Positions 9,600 to 18,807 of a stretch of 64,000 nucleotides of DNA are shown here, one piece after another. The position numbers were made by a program, and so were the translations under genes. How positions within the stretch are numbered: the first letter of the stretch is position 1; the number at the start of each line of letters is the position of its first letter. This stretch comes from Bacteroidaceae bacterium (GTDB lineage Bacteria > Bacteroidota > Bacteroidia > Bacteroidales > Bacteroidaceae). Below the pieces are notes generated by a model, which saw only the letters and a program-made list of their open reading frames with translations, ran no database searches and had not been told where the DNA came from. Location: contig JAFXTO010000004.1 of NCBI GenBank assembly GCA_017535725.1, forward strand, positions 1 through 64,000. Direction: 5' to 3'.

Positions 9600-10873
9600 T
9601 TTCTTATTTCTATCTCAAACCCAGCTCGCTCCAGGTCTTCCCAGAATCTTGGGTATGACTTGGAGACAACTTCCGGGTGGTTGATGTCTATACTTCCAAG
9701 CACCAAAGCAGCAGGGGCGAAAGACATCGCCATGCGGTGATCATCGTAGGTGTCAATAGCCGTGCCGGAAGCAGGCTGCAGGTAGGGGACGTCACCCTCT
9801 GGCTGCTTTTCCGAACCGCTCCAACTCATCACGCTGTCACCTTCCACCTGCACCTGGACGCCTAACTTGCGCAGTTCTGTCTGGAGGGCAGCGATGCGGT
9901 CGGTCTCCTTGATGCGCAAGCTCTGCAATCCCGTGAATCGGAAGGGAATGTCCTTCAGCGCACAAGTCACCACAAGCGTTTGTGCAAGGTCTGGCATCCG
10001 CGTGAAATCGACGTCCAAGCGGGCAGGCTGCTCACCCCTGCGGATGAGGGTGGTCTTTGGCTGGTGGCTACCCGTCGAGAGGAAGATGGAACGGACAGAC
10101 AGTTGGGCGAAAAGGTCTGCCACGATGCGGTCGCCCTGCAGACTCTGCTCGAAGAGTCCTACGAGGGTGGCCGTCTCCTGTGCGTTGTCGCTCAACAGCA
10201 CCATCTCATACCAGTAGGAGGCTGCACTCCAGTCGGCCTCTATTAAATAAGGTGTAGGCATATAAGCGACAGGTGCTACGCGGATGCTGCTGTCATCCAA
10301 CCAATCCACCTGCGCTCCGAATCTCCGCATCATGGCCATCGTCATCTCGATGTACGGACGGCTGATAATCTCTCCTGTGAGTTTCAGTGTCAGCCCCTTC
10401 TCCAACCTCGGAGCAATCATCAGCAGTGCAGAGATGTACTGTGAACTGACGTTCCCCTGCAGACTCACCGTTCCTCCCTGCAAGCGGCGACCTGTGATGC
10501 GAAGCGGCGGGAAGCCCTCCTCACCCTCATATTCGATGTCGGCACCCAACTCGCGAAGGGCATTCACCAACACGCCGATTGGACGGTGAAGCATTCGCTC
10601 GGTGCCGGTGATTAGATGACACCCCTCCCCTATACTGAGCAGGGCTGTCAGAAAACGCATGGACGTGCCGGCGGCTCCCACATCAATCGTGGAGGGCCAA
10701 GTCAAGGCTCGCAGCATAGCAGCCGTATCATCACAGTCAGAGACATTCGTCAACAATCGGGTGCCACCACCGCTCAGAGCACTGAGCACAAGGGCACGAT
10801 TGCTGATACTCTTGCTGGCCGGAAGAGTAACCTCCGCTGAGAGGTTTCTGGGCTTTGAAATGCGATATTTCAT
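9596..10873 (-). CDS. aroA: 3-phosphoshikimate 1-carboxyvinyltransferase (EPSP synthase)
   Basis: This enzyme transfers enolpyruvate from PEP to shikimate-3-phosphate in aromatic amino acid synthesis. The signature LPASKSISNRALVLSAL holds the substrate-binding Lys/Ser/Arg residues. GAAGTSMRFLTALL, FTRMPDLAQTLVV, IKETDRIAALQTELRKLG and YDDHRMAMSF are further family motifs. ATG at 10873 starts exactly at the conserved N-terminus (MKYRISKP). The longer in-frame extension is rejected because it would overlap the promoter. Length 425 aa is normal. Confidence 0.95.
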   Translation of the reverse strand: MKYRISKPRNLSAEVTLPASKSISNRALVLSALSGGGTRLLTNVSDCDDTAAMLRALTWPSTIDVGAAGTSMRFLTALLSIGEGCHLITGTERMLHRPIGVLVNALRELGADIEYEGEEGFPPLRITGRRLQGGTVSLQGNVSSQYISALLMIAPRLEKGLTLKLTGEIISRPYIEMTMAMMRRFGAQVDWLDDSSIRVAPVAYMPTPYLIEADWSAASYWYEMVLLSDNAQETATLVGLFEQSLQGDRIVADLFAQLSVRSIFLSTGSHQPKTTLIRRGEQPARLDVDFTRMPDLAQTLVVTCALKDIPFRFTGLQSLRIKETDRIAALQTELRKLGVQVQVEGDSVMSWSGSEKQPEGDVPYLQPASGTAIDTYDDHRMAMSFAPAALVLGSIDINHPEVVSKSYPRFWEDLERAGFEIEIRK

Positions 10874-10906
10874 ACCAAAAAACGTTTTTACTTGAAAAAA
10901 TCGGCA

Positions 10907-10937
10907 CAAAAGTACGGAAAAGTTTGCACGTATCAAA
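10907..10937 (-). promoter_or_regulatory. aroA: aroA promoter
   Basis: On the minus strand TTTG (10934-10937), a 19-nt spacer and TACTTTTG (10907-10914) match the Bacteroidetes consensus. It overlaps the oppositely directed tRNA promoter. Confidence 0.75.
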
Positions 10938-10954
10938 AAAAAACTCTACCTTTG
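10923..10954 (+). promoter_or_regulatory. tRNA-Pro promoter
   Basis: TTTG (10923-10926), 20-nt spacer and TACCTTTG (10947-10954). It overlaps the aroA promoter, so the two transcription units may compete for polymerase. Confidence 0.8.
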
Positions 10955-11005
10955 CACCCGCAAATCGGAAAAGAAGCCAATCTTTCTGCTTTTGCACCCA
11001 AGTTT

Positions 11006-11080
11006 CGGGATGTAGCTCAGTCCGGTTAGAGTACGCGTCTGGGGGGCGTGGGGTCGCTAGTTCGAATCTAGTCATCCCGA
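11006..11080 (+). tRNA. tRNA-Pro (anticodon GGG)
   Basis: Perfect 7-bp acceptor stem (CGGGATG with CATCCCG), T-loop TTCGAAT with a 5-bp stem, and anticodon loop CTGGGGG giving GGG, which reads CCC/CCU. CCA is not encoded. The gene is the phage attachment site. Its last 14 bases are shared with attR, and the copy at the left end keeps the tRNA whole after integration. Confidence 0.93.
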
Positions 11081-11086
11081 CAACTT
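11067..11086. repeat. attL core
   Basis: TCTAGTCATCCCGACAACTT, covering the last 14 nt of tRNA-Pro and 6 nt beyond, recurs exactly at 57041-57060. Similarity continues with small differences through the adjoining hairpin. Confidence 0.9.
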
Positions 11087-11091
11087 AAAGG

Positions 11092-11120
11092 TAGCCTGCT
11101 GAATTTCAGCAGGCTATCGC
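11092..11120 (+). terminator. Terminator hairpin after tRNA-Pro (left copy)
   Basis: 11-bp stem TAGCCTGCTGA/TCAGCAGGCTA with a 3-nt loop. A near copy sits beyond attR, so this hairpin was probably the original tRNA terminator that the phage mimics. Confidence 0.65.
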
Positions 11121-11200
11121 TATTTAAAGAAAAAAGTGCGCCAAAAGTGCGCCGCGTTCATGGATGACATTGGGTCGCTGCTGCGAAACAATGTAAAAAA

Positions 11201-12388
11201 ATGTCTGTATTACCGAAAGGCCATCGCGCACGATATGATGGCATTGAGAAGTTCCGGCTCCCCGTCTTGAAGAAGGGTGGCAAGGATGTTTATGTGTATT
11301 TCTACGTGCTGGATCCTGAGTCGATTGTTGCGGGCAGTCCGAAGCTGGTTCGTCTTCGTCATCGTTTCAATCACATCAAGTCAGCCCGTGAGCGTCTGCT
11401 TGCAGCACGTCGTTTCTGCGAGGATGTGTCTGCCAAGTTGCTTTCTGGGTGGAATCCCCTGGTGGATTCCTCGGGTATCGTTGCCCTGCGTCCGTTCCAG
11501 CAGGTGCTGGATGAGTATTGTATCTATCTGGAGAAGGCTCAGCAGGACGGGGCTATCAGGAGGGACAGCCTTACGGACTACCTGAGCCGTGTGAACATCC
11601 TGTCAGCATACAATGCGCAGCTGGCGCAGCCGATATCGTATGTCTATCAGATAGACCGTCCGTTTGTCCAGTCTTTCCTGGACTACGTTTATATCAAGCG
11701 GAATGCGAAGCCCATCACGCGGAACAATTACCTGAGCTGGCTTCGGAGCCTGTGCAGTTACATGCGTTCTCGCGGCTACCTTTCCTCGGATCCGACGGAG
11801 GGCATCCACCGCCTGCGTGTCGGTCAAAAGGAGCGTAAGCCGCTGGAATCGTCTGCGATGTCTCAGTTACGCAGCTATCTTCAGGTCCACGATCCTCATT
11901 ACTTGCTGGCGTGCATGGTTCATTACTACACGCTCTTGCGTCCGAAGGAAATGTCATATATCCGCATTGGCGATATCAGCCTGCGGGAGCAGACAATCTT
12001 CATCAGCGGTGAGTACTCGAAGAACCACAAGGACGGGAAGGTTACCTTGCCCGTGGTTGTTATTCGCCAGATGATTGACCTGGGCGTTTTCAACAGTCCC
12101 TCGAACTACTACCTGTTCGGCAGCGGTTTTCGTCCGAGCGCCGTTCGGGCTAGTGAGAAGATATTCCGCGACCGCTGGCAGCGTGTCCGCAAGGCTTGTG
12201 GTTTTCCTCCTTCGTATAAGTTCTACAGCCTGAAGGACACGGGCATCACGGACACGATAGAGCGTGCCGGTCTGGTGGTTGCTAAGGACCAGGCACGCCA
12301 TTCAAATATTGCCATTACTTCGGTCTATGCGAGGGCAGAGCAGTTGCGTGCCCAGCCGGAGCTGAAGGATTTTGAGGGTCAGCTGTAG
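11201..12388 (+). CDS. int: Phage tyrosine recombinase (integrase)
   Basis: It catalyses site-specific insertion into tRNA-Pro. The 395-aa protein has an N-terminal arm-binding part, a SAM-like core-binding domain (about 95-210) and a C-terminal catalytic domain. Visible catalytic residues are Arg247 (LLRPKEMS), Lys277 or Lys280 in the beta-hairpin, His367 (ARHSNI) and nucleophile Tyr376 (TSVYAR). The usual HxxR box is degenerate (SLKDTGI), as is common in Bacteroidetes phage integrases. It lies 115 bp inside attL. Two direct AGTGCGCC copies just upstream (11130-11150) could be arm-type sites. It runs against the late operon and ends 36 bp from it. Confidence 0.93.
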   Translation: MSVLPKGHRARYDGIEKFRLPVLKKGGKDVYVYFYVLDPESIVAGSPKLVRLRHRFNHIKSARERLLAARRFCEDVSAKLLSGWNPLVDSSGIVALRPFQQVLDEYCIYLEKAQQDGAIRRDSLTDYLSRVNILSAYNAQLAQPISYVYQIDRPFVQSFLDYVYIKRNAKPITRNNYLSWLRSLCSYMRSRGYLSSDPTEGIHRLRVGQKERKPLESSAMSQLRSYLQVHDPHYLLACMVHYYTLLRPKEMSYIRIGDISLREQTIFISGEYSKNHKDGKVTLPVVVIRQMIDLGVFNSPSNYYLFGSGFRPSAVRASEKIFRDRWQRVRKACGFPPSYKFYSLKDTGITDTIERAGLVVAKDQARHSNIAITSVYARAEQLRAQPELKDFEGQL

Positions 12389-12423
12389 GAAACGGGCTTC
12401 CTTTGTCCTTACGCGCGTGTGCA

Positions 12424-14172
12424 TTATAAATAAGGATAGAACGTGCCTTCCACGATGGGATGCTGGTGGCTGTCGGCGTAGGTGTATTTCAGCTGCTGGC
12501 AGACGAAGAGGCGTCCACGGATGAGGAATGGCAGCTTCAGGTCATATCCCCCACGGGCGCGGAATTTAATGGTGCATGCCTCCTGAATGTCTATTGCCTG
12601 CTCCGGACGGAAGTGGGTATTGTAGAGGCCTTGCTGGCCGTTCAGTTCCAGTGTCATGTTTGCTATTCCCGTGTAGGTTGGAAGATGTACGAACATACCT
12701 ACGCGCGTGTCTATGTAGTCCAACGTTGTTGCACAGCTGGGTCGTACGAAGGTGAGAGCATACAGCGTGCGGTCTCCCGAATTGAATCCGAAGGAATACC
12801 CAGCGGTCGTATAGAAGCAGACTTGCATATTGTCCACCGTTGTCTCGGAGATGGTGGACCCTATGGCCTCCTTGAACTCCACTTCCTCTTTCTTCTCCAC
12901 CTCCTCTGCTACGGGATATATTCTGCTGATTCCGGCCAGGTGTAGTTCCGTCCTTGCAGGAATCACTTTCAGGGTGGTTGTGCTTCCGGAGTTTTCGGTG
13001 TGTGGCTTGAACTGGTTGACGATGTATCTCTTGTAGATGCGTCTCCATTCCTCCGTCGCGGTGCACAGTTCGTTAACGCGGACGTATCTCAAATCCGGGC
13101 TGGTTGAGTGGTATATTATCCATTCGCTGTTCTCGATGGGTATCTGGTCGACTTCGGCGAAGGTTGCCGTCACCTCTGTACACAGGCGTTCCACGGAAGG
13201 GTCCAGGCACGTCCTCTTCCAGTACTCGCCGCCTGGCAATTCATACTCGATGTCCTCATAGTGGTGCAGGAAGCCCGCTTCCTCGGCGTCATACACTCTT
13301 TCGAAGTCATCCACGATATCCTCCTGCGGAATCTCTATGGCGTTGTTTCTTGACGCGAAGGAGTTGTATGCCAATATGTCAGCCCTCTTGCTGACCGGAT
13401 TGAGGCATACGACGCAGTTGAAGAAGATTTCCATCTGCTTCAGGAATTCCGCCGCGCTCCAGTCCGGCAGCATTTTGGCGATATCCAGCGTGTCGAAGTT
13501 ATGAATCATGATCAGCCTCGTCCATCTCGTGTCGTTGAGCAGTTCGTTGGTTCCGATGGTATATCCGAGCAGTCGGATGAACTTCTCGAAGACATAAAGA
13601 ACAAACGGCATCGGTCGCAGCACTGTGCCCTCCCTGTATGCCAGGGTGTTCATGCTCCAGTCAATTTCGTTGATGTATGTCCAGCTTCCCTCTTCCGGCA
13701 TCGATGTGACGCACTGTGGGAAGACGTATTCGGCCTGCGGATATACCTTGTAGGCATTTCCCACAGCCCCTGCAGCCGTAGGTGATGGTATGGAGCCGAA
13801 GTTCATCTCCCGTATGCGCAGGCTGTCGTCGGCAGTGAGGTAGTTCATCTCGGAGTTCCCTGCGAGGATCTGCACCTTCAGTGTGTCGCCCTCCTTTTTC
13901 AGGATGACTTCGGTGCCATCGGCGATGACGTGTCCGTCGCAGATCAGTCGTGCGCGTCGGTTCTGCGGTCGTTTGTTAGCCGTGATTCGGTCTAAGTGCT
14001 GGTAGATGGCGCGGTTGTGCGGGTCTCGCAGGCTGATATCGATGTCGTAGGTGTAGTCGCCGCGCTGGTTGAAGAGCGGATTCTCCCTAATCATCTGGAA
14101 GCTGAGGGATGCGGAGAGGTGTGGCAAGAGGACGTGGCCGGTGGCGGGGTCTGTGATTTCGAGGCGTATCAT
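12424..14172 (-). CDS. Phage distal tail/baseplate-type structural protein
   Basis: 582 aa from the ATG at 14172 (MIRLEITD), which is preferred because an RNA hairpin fills the region upstream. No catalytic motif is visible. The protein is rich in beta-strand and aromatic residues and follows the tape measure gene as the last gene of the late operon. That position fits a distal tail or tail-tip subunit. Function is inferred from position only. Confidence 0.6.
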   Translation of the reverse strand: MIRLEITDPATGHVLLPHLSASLSFQMIRENPLFNQRGDYTYDIDISLRDPHNRAIYQHLDRITANKRPQNRRARLICDGHVIADGTEVILKKEGDTLKVQILAGNSEMNYLTADDSLRIREMNFGSIPSPTAAGAVGNAYKVYPQAEYVFPQCVTSMPEEGSWTYINEIDWSMNTLAYREGTVLRPMPFVLYVFEKFIRLLGYTIGTNELLNDTRWTRLIMIHNFDTLDIAKMLPDWSAAEFLKQMEIFFNCVVCLNPVSKRADILAYNSFASRNNAIEIPQEDIVDDFERVYDAEEAGFLHHYEDIEYELPGGEYWKRTCLDPSVERLCTEVTATFAEVDQIPIENSEWIIYHSTSPDLRYVRVNELCTATEEWRRIYKRYIVNQFKPHTENSGSTTTLKVIPARTELHLAGISRIYPVAEEVEKKEEVEFKEAIGSTISETTVDNMQVCFYTTAGYSFGFNSGDRTLYALTFVRPSCATTLDYIDTRVGMFVHLPTYTGIANMTLELNGQQGLYNTHFRPEQAIDIQEACTIKFRARGGYDLKLPFLIRGRLFVCQQLKYTYADSHQHPIVEGTFYPYL

Positions 14173-14202
14173 GGGGATTTGACGATTTGATGTGTGGATG
14201 AA

Positions 14203-14275
14203 GTAACGCCTACCGCTCCCGGGCATGAGAGCCCAGCTCGAACGGCTCAGGGTGGGCGGGATCGGTAGGCGTTAC
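14203..14275 (-). ncRNA. Structured RNA element, copy 1
   Basis: A 13-bp perfect stem (14203-14215 with 14263-14275) encloses a conserved interior that recurs at 39660-39745. On the transcribed minus strand the conserved interior reads TCCCGCCCACCCTGAGCCGTTC-like, then a variable loop, then CTCATGCCCGGG. It starts 10 nt after the tape measure stop and precedes the next gene. The outer stem bases differ between copies but stay paired, so structure is selected. I do not recognise a known RNA family. Confidence 0.7.
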
Positions 14276-14284
14276 ACCTGGTGG

Positions 14285-17200
14285 TTATTTCCTGCTGGCG
14301 TTGTTCTTGATTTGAGTGAGCATGTCCTGTGCGGTGTTTATGCCTCCGCGTCCTTCGAGGTAGCAGTATGCGGTTGAGGGCTCTCGGTAGGCTTCTGCTG
14401 CGCGGGCGGTGGTACGTGTGAGCTGTTGGATGGCGGCGGTGAGTTCTGGGTCACGGGGTTGTCCCGACGCTGACGCGCCGGGCACAGTGGCGGATGATGG
14501 AGAGGACGGCGATGCTGGAGAGGGAGGGGATGATGGGCGCGCTGGTGTGGCCACGGCGGCGATGTCTGCGGCGGTAAGGTTGGCGATGCTGCCGTTCTTC
14601 TGCGCCTGGTCGATGAGGTCGAGGACAGGCCGCACGGCATCGTTGGCCACGGCATAGCGGTTGGCCACGAACTCTCCGGCATGCACCACTCCTCGCGGTT
14701 CGTCCCAGTGACCGTTGCCTGTATATCCACCAGTATAGAAGTTATCCACGAGGCCGTTCAGGGCAGCTCCAGCCGCTTCGATGAGGGCTATTTCCCCTGC
14801 CGCCTTGGCCACGCCCCAGAACCCCAGTGTGCGGATATTCTCCACCGTGCGCTGCACGATGGCGGCCACCATGATATTCTTCACCGTCTTCACTACAATC
14901 TTCAGCAGTTCCTTGGAGAAGTCCTTGAATGTCGCCTCTGTGTCCGTGAGGAAATCGCCCAGCGCCTCGCCGAACTCCTCTCCGGCAGAGCGCAGGGTGT
15001 CGAAGAGTTGTCGCTGGCGGTCTTCCTGCTGCTGTGCCAGCTCGTCCAACCGTTTCTGCTTGCGCTCCTCCTCCGATATCTCCAGCTCGTTGGCCTCGCG
15101 TTGCAGCTGCTGGCGTTCCTTGTCCGAGAGGCTCTGGTCCTCGAGGGCCTTCTGGTAGAATGCCCGTCGTATCTCCAGTATGCGCTGCGCATACTCCTCT
15201 TCCGTCAGTCCTTCCTCGATGCGTGTGCGTCGCATCTCCGTCAGGGCGTCCTGCATGGTCTGTCTCGAGAGGTTCAGGCGCTCTGTGGCAGCCTTCTCTG
15301 CCTCTTGCTTCTGTTTCTCGTCCTGCTGCTTCAGCTGCTCTCGCAGCTTGATGGTCATATCAAGAATCTTTGCTCGGATCTGCTCCCTCTTCTCAGGTTC
15401 CAGCCCGGCTATCTCCAGCTGTTTGTTCAGGCGTTCCAGCTCGAGTGCCTGCAGCTGCTTTCCATACTCCTCCTCTGTGGCTATCTGTCCATCGATGCAC
15501 TGTTGCTTCAGGTCATTGGCACGGGCGTCATATTCCACGTTGATAGCCTCGATGGCCTCGCGGATGCGCTTCTGTCGGTCCGTCTCGCCGCCTGTGTCCC
15601 CACTGCCAGACCCGCCAGCATCTCCTTCTGCAGTAGAGACTGTCGAGATGCTGTCTGCCAGCTTCTGATTCTTCTGGCTGAGGTCTTCGATGATTTTGCT
15701 GAGTGTTTTCAGTTCCCTATTCGCTTCCTCCAGCGAAGCCTTCCACGCCCGGTATGCCGATGGCGAGACCTGCGCCCGTCCTGCAGCCTCCTCTTCGCTC
15801 ATACCTTCCGTCTTCTCCATGACGAGAGCATTCGTCATCCTCTCGCTGGCTCCATTCTGCAGGTCGCGTACCTTCTCCTCGGCTCCTGGGAGTTTGGCCA
15901 GTGCCGCCTGAATCTTGGCGGTGTTCTTCAGTTGTTCCGTGTAGATTCGCAGCAGTTGTGCGTTGTGCCCTATCAGTTTACCCTCATCGGTCAGGCTGGC
16001 ATGATAGTCCGGGATGATGGCCTGCAGGTCTTCGATGGCCTTGCGTCTGTTGTTGATAGAGATGGTTTCGTTCTCGATGACGGCTTTCAGTATTTCTATG
16101 CGTTTGATATCCTCGCTGGTATTCCTTCGTGCCTCCCGCTCGATGTCGTTCAGCAGCTTCTGTTCGTTGCGTTGCCGTTTCAGAGCCACGACGATGGCGG
16201 CAATCGCGGCCACCACAGCAGCGGCCATCAGTGCATAGACGTTCTTGAGGTTTGCCGCGTTCTTCTTCAGGTCTATCATCAGGGCATTCTCTCGCGCGAG
16301 GTTTCCCGTGAGTCCTGCCGTGGCCACCTGCAGCGCCAGCTTTGCAGTCCTCAATGTCTGCACGACAACGGTGTAAGCCTTTGTCGCCGCCGTCGTGGTG
16401 GCCACCCATGCGTTATGTATCTTCAGTTTTAGGGTACTGAGATGGATGGCGGTCGAATAAGCCGCGTAGGCCGCTGCCAACGTCAGCAAAGTCCCTTTGT
16501 TCTTGCTGATGAAGTCTATCAGCCCCGGCAGCATCATGACGAACTTGCGCGTCCAGCCTATCGTCTTATTGAGTATGGGTGCGAGGTCTTTTGCCAGCTG
16601 CTGTCCGGTGAGGCTGATCTGGTTGCGGATCTGCGCCATGCGTGCGGCGGTGGTGTCGCTGTTGATGCGTGCCTGCTCCACGGCGGTGTTCGTGTCGGTG
16701 ACGGCCTCGGTGTAGTACTTCACCTTTTCTGCGGAGCTGATGAGTGCCTTGGCGGTGCTGATGCTCTCCAGGCCGAACATCTTCGTCATCTGCGTGACGT
16801 CGAGGTTCTTGGCCGCCAGCGTCTCTAATGCCTGCTGCAAGCCTACCACCGATGGGCGTGTATCCTCGGCCCCGGCTTCGAGTTTGAGGAAGAATGTCTT
16901 GAGCTGCGTGCCGGCGATCTGTCCCTCAATGCCTCGCTCGCCCAGAGTCTCCAGCACGCCCACCAGCTGCTCGATGGGCACCTTGGCCATGTTTGCCGCC
17001 ACACCTGCCTTGACGATGGACTCCGTTTGCGTGGCCACTCCTACGGCACCGAACTTCGAGCCAGCTGCCAGAACGTTGACGTAGCGTGCCGCCTCCTCGG
17101 CACTGGCGCCATACTGGTTCATGGCCAGCGTCAGGCCCGCCACGGCATCCTTCAGCTCCATCTTGGCGGCCTCTGCCAGTCGCATGGCCTCGATGGTGAC

Positions 17201-17767
17201 GGCGTTCAGGGCCTCCTTGTCCTGCAGCAGCTCCGGCTTCTTTGAGCCCACGAGCATGTAGGCCTCCAGAATCTCGGTGGCTGACTTGCGTACGCGCAGT
17301 CCGGAGGCTTCCATGGTCGTCGAGAGTATCTCGGCCTGCTGCGTCAGCCACTGGATGTTCTCGTCATCTAGTCCAGTGAGCGCTTTCAGGTTGGCGGCAG
17401 CGTCCTCCTTCTCTGCAGCCTGCTTGCGGAACTTGTTCAGTTCCATGGCTACGCCGGTGAGTGCGGCGATGGCGCCCGTGATTTGCAGGCTGTAATCCCT
17501 GAAGAATTTGATGCCGCGTTGCAGGATGGACGTCTGCTGCTGCTCCACGTGTTTCAGCTCTGCCCGATGCTGTTGCAGTATTTTGTCGAGCTCACGGTAC
17601 TTCTTCGTTGCCCTGTAGTATTCCTCCGACCCACGTGTCATGCCGTCGATTTCTTCGCGCACCTTCTTCATCTCAGCCCGGATGGCGCGCGCGTTGTTCG
17701 GTATCTCCTTGCCGTCGAGGTAGAGCACCACGCCGCGGTGGACATCCTTGTTGTTGGTTCTTGCCAT
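14285..17767 (-). CDS. Tail tape measure protein
   Basis: It sets tail length and helps DNA ejection. The 1160 aa comprise an N-terminal coiled coil (KKVREEIDGMTRGSEEYYR), a TP901-type core (about 95-400, with GVATQTESIVKAGVAANMAK), hydrophobic segments (MLPGLIDFISK; AAVVAAIAAIVVAL) and a long Glu/Lys/Gln coiled coil. A Gly/hydrophobic C-terminal region includes YTGGYTGNGHWDEPRG. The last 100 residues are Pro/Ser-rich. It follows the 200-aa tail gene after 2 bp. Confidence 0.92.
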   Translation of the reverse strand: MARTNNKDVHRGVVLYLDGKEIPNNARAIRAEMKKVREEIDGMTRGSEEYYRATKKYRELDKILQQHRAELKHVEQQQTSILQRGIKFFRDYSLQITGAIAALTGVAMELNKFRKQAAEKEDAAANLKALTGLDDENIQWLTQQAEILSTTMEASGLRVRKSATEILEAYMLVGSKKPELLQDKEALNAVTIEAMRLAEAAKMELKDAVAGLTLAMNQYGASAEEAARYVNVLAAGSKFGAVGVATQTESIVKAGVAANMAKVPIEQLVGVLETLGERGIEGQIAGTQLKTFFLKLEAGAEDTRPSVVGLQQALETLAAKNLDVTQMTKMFGLESISTAKALISSAEKVKYYTEAVTDTNTAVEQARINSDTTAARMAQIRNQISLTGQQLAKDLAPILNKTIGWTRKFVMMLPGLIDFISKNKGTLLTLAAAYAAYSTAIHLSTLKLKIHNAWVATTTAATKAYTVVVQTLRTAKLALQVATAGLTGNLARENALMIDLKKNAANLKNVYALMAAAVVAAIAAIVVALKRQRNEQKLLNDIEREARRNTSEDIKRIEILKAVIENETISINNRRKAIEDLQAIIPDYHASLTDEGKLIGHNAQLLRIYTEQLKNTAKIQAALAKLPGAEEKVRDLQNGASERMTNALVMEKTEGMSEEEAAGRAQVSPSAYRAWKASLEEANRELKTLSKIIEDLSQKNQKLADSISTVSTAEGDAGGSGSGDTGGETDRQKRIREAIEAINVEYDARANDLKQQCIDGQIATEEEYGKQLQALELERLNKQLEIAGLEPEKREQIRAKILDMTIKLREQLKQQDEKQKQEAEKAATERLNLSRQTMQDALTEMRRTRIEEGLTEEEYAQRILEIRRAFYQKALEDQSLSDKERQQLQREANELEISEEERKQKRLDELAQQQEDRQRQLFDTLRSAGEEFGEALGDFLTDTEATFKDFSKELLKIVVKTVKNIMVAAIVQRTVENIRTLGFWGVAKAAGEIALIEAAGAALNGLVDNFYTGGYTGNGHWDEPRGVVHAGEFVANRYAVANDAVRPVLDLIDQAQKNGSIANLTAADIAAVATPARPSSPPSPASPSSPSSATVPGASASGQPRDPELTAAIQQLTRTTARAAEAYREPSTAYCYLEGRGGINTAQDMLTQIKNNASRK

Positions 17768-17769
17768 AG

Positions 17770-18372
17770 CTATTGAATTGAAATGTTATTGCCTTTCTTG
17801 ACGATGCGCACCTTGCCTATCTCTTCGAGCAGGATCCGCATGGCCGCGTCGCCGTAGAACTCCTGCACGTGGTCGGCCAGCGCGTTGATGCGTCGGTTGA
17901 TGTGCTGGTCCAGCCAGTCGAGTGGCGTGCGCACCTTGTCCGTTCCTTTTTCCTTGCTCAGGAACTTGTGGGTGTTTATCTCCCGCATGGTCATGCCCTT
18001 CCGGAACAGTTCCGTGGTGAATACGTTGAATGTCTTCTCCCGGATTTCCCGTTCTGAGCGGGCCCGGAAGCCCCGTGTCAGCACGCCTCCCACTCGCACC
18101 CAGCCGCGTCCTACGCCGTAGGCCCGGAACACGCCGTAGCGGTCGAATCCGAACTTCACCTTGTAGGCCGGGGCCTCGCCCTGTCCATCGACGTTCGGGT
18201 CTGTGTGGCGGGTGGTATCCACGAATGCAGCGAACTGTTCGCGCAGGCGACCCGTGCCATGGGTGCCCGTGGCCAGCGTAGCCTGTGCCAGGGCCTTTAT
18301 CTCCGAAGACCAGCGGCGCACCTGCGCGTTGAACTCGGCAGCAGTGATGAGGTGGGGGGCGCTGTCTTTCAT
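17770..18372 (-). CDS. Phage tail-associated protein upstream of tape measure
   Basis: 200 aa, basic and mostly helical, with no recognised catalytic motif. A start ATG at 18372 lies just downstream of a TATCTTTG box. Its place directly before the tape measure suggests a tail completion or assembly protein. This is inference from gene order. Confidence 0.6.
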   Translation of the reverse strand: MKDSAPHLITAAEFNAQVRRWSSEIKALAQATLATGTHGTGRLREQFAAFVDTTRHTDPNVDGQGEAPAYKVKFGFDRYGVFRAYGVGRGWVRVGGVLTRGFRARSEREIREKTFNVFTTELFRKGMTMREINTHKFLSKEKGTDKVRTPLDWLDQHINRRINALADHVQEFYGDAAMRILLEEIGKVRIVKKGNNISIQ

Positions 18373-18376
18373 GGTG

Positions 18377-18411
18377 CAAAGATAAGAAATCCCACCCGGA
18401 AGTGGGTGGGA
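18377..18411 (-). promoter_or_regulatory. Tail-module promoter with hairpin in the spacer
   Basis: TATCTTTG (18377-18384, minus) is preceded by a perfect 8-bp inverted repeat TCCCACCC/GGGTGGGA (18390-18411). The same layout, with a shared GTCCCAC segment, occurs before the gene at 34664. It may be an operator or a terminator-promoter junction. Confidence 0.5.
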
Positions 18412-18429
18412 CAGTAAAGTTAGGTATGT

Positions 18430-18639
18430 TTACTTCTCGAACAACTTATCCAGTCGCTTTTGCTCATCCTCCAGGTATTCCTGCCATTCCTCCCGCGTCC
18501 ATTCGTGCTGGTGTTTCTTCTGATACCCTTTCCTGCCAGCACCCTTGATGGCCAGCACGAGGAACACGACGCCCCAGAAGGCCACCAGCAGGCAGGCCGT
18601 TTCAGGGCTGATGTCGAAAAGGAAGAACAGGGGGGGCAT
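18430..18639 (-). CDS. Small single-pass membrane protein
   Basis: 69 aa: one transmembrane helix (ACLLVAFWGVVFLVLAIKG) and a charged cytoplasmic tail (EWTREEWQEYLEDEQKRLD). It could be a lysis accessory or superinfection protein. A copy of the repeated phage promoter element lies 20 bp upstream, so it has its own transcription start. Confidence 0.6.
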   Translation of the reverse strand: MPPLFFLFDISPETACLLVAFWGVVFLVLAIKGAGRKGYQKKHQHEWTREEWQEYLEDEQKRLDKLFEK

Positions 18640-18658
18640 AACAGAATAGGTTTTGAGG

Positions 18659-18705
18659 CAAAGTACGGGATAAAATCTGAATTATGCAAGGAAAAAAGGG
18701 AAAAA
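18659..18705 (-). promoter_or_regulatory. Repeated phage promoter/operator element, copy 1
   Basis: On the minus strand it reads TTTTTCCC...CCTTGCATAATTC...CCCGTACTTTG: a TTG box, 21 nt and TACTTTG. Nearly the same 47 bp occurs at 37269-37316 and 38232-38279, each time upstream of a minus-strand phage gene. Confidence 0.6.
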
Positions 18706-18748
18706 GTAACGAAAAGGTATTATTTTTATAACTTTTTACTCAAAAAAC

Positions 18749-18779
18749 TTGCATAATAGTATTAAAAGTATTACCTTTG
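18749..18779 (+). promoter_or_regulatory. hicAB-1 promoter
   Basis: TTG (18749-18751), 20 nt, TACCTTTG (18772-18779). The spacer holds two AGTATTA repeats that could bind HicB. Confidence 0.65.
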
Positions 18780-18807
18780 CATCGTCAAACAATAAGAACA
18801 ACGAACA

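Noticed and set aside
14681-16432. 583-codon plus-strand frame within the tape measure gene
   Set aside because: Leu/Gln/Arg-rich shadow of the Glu/Gln coiled coil; no start signals.
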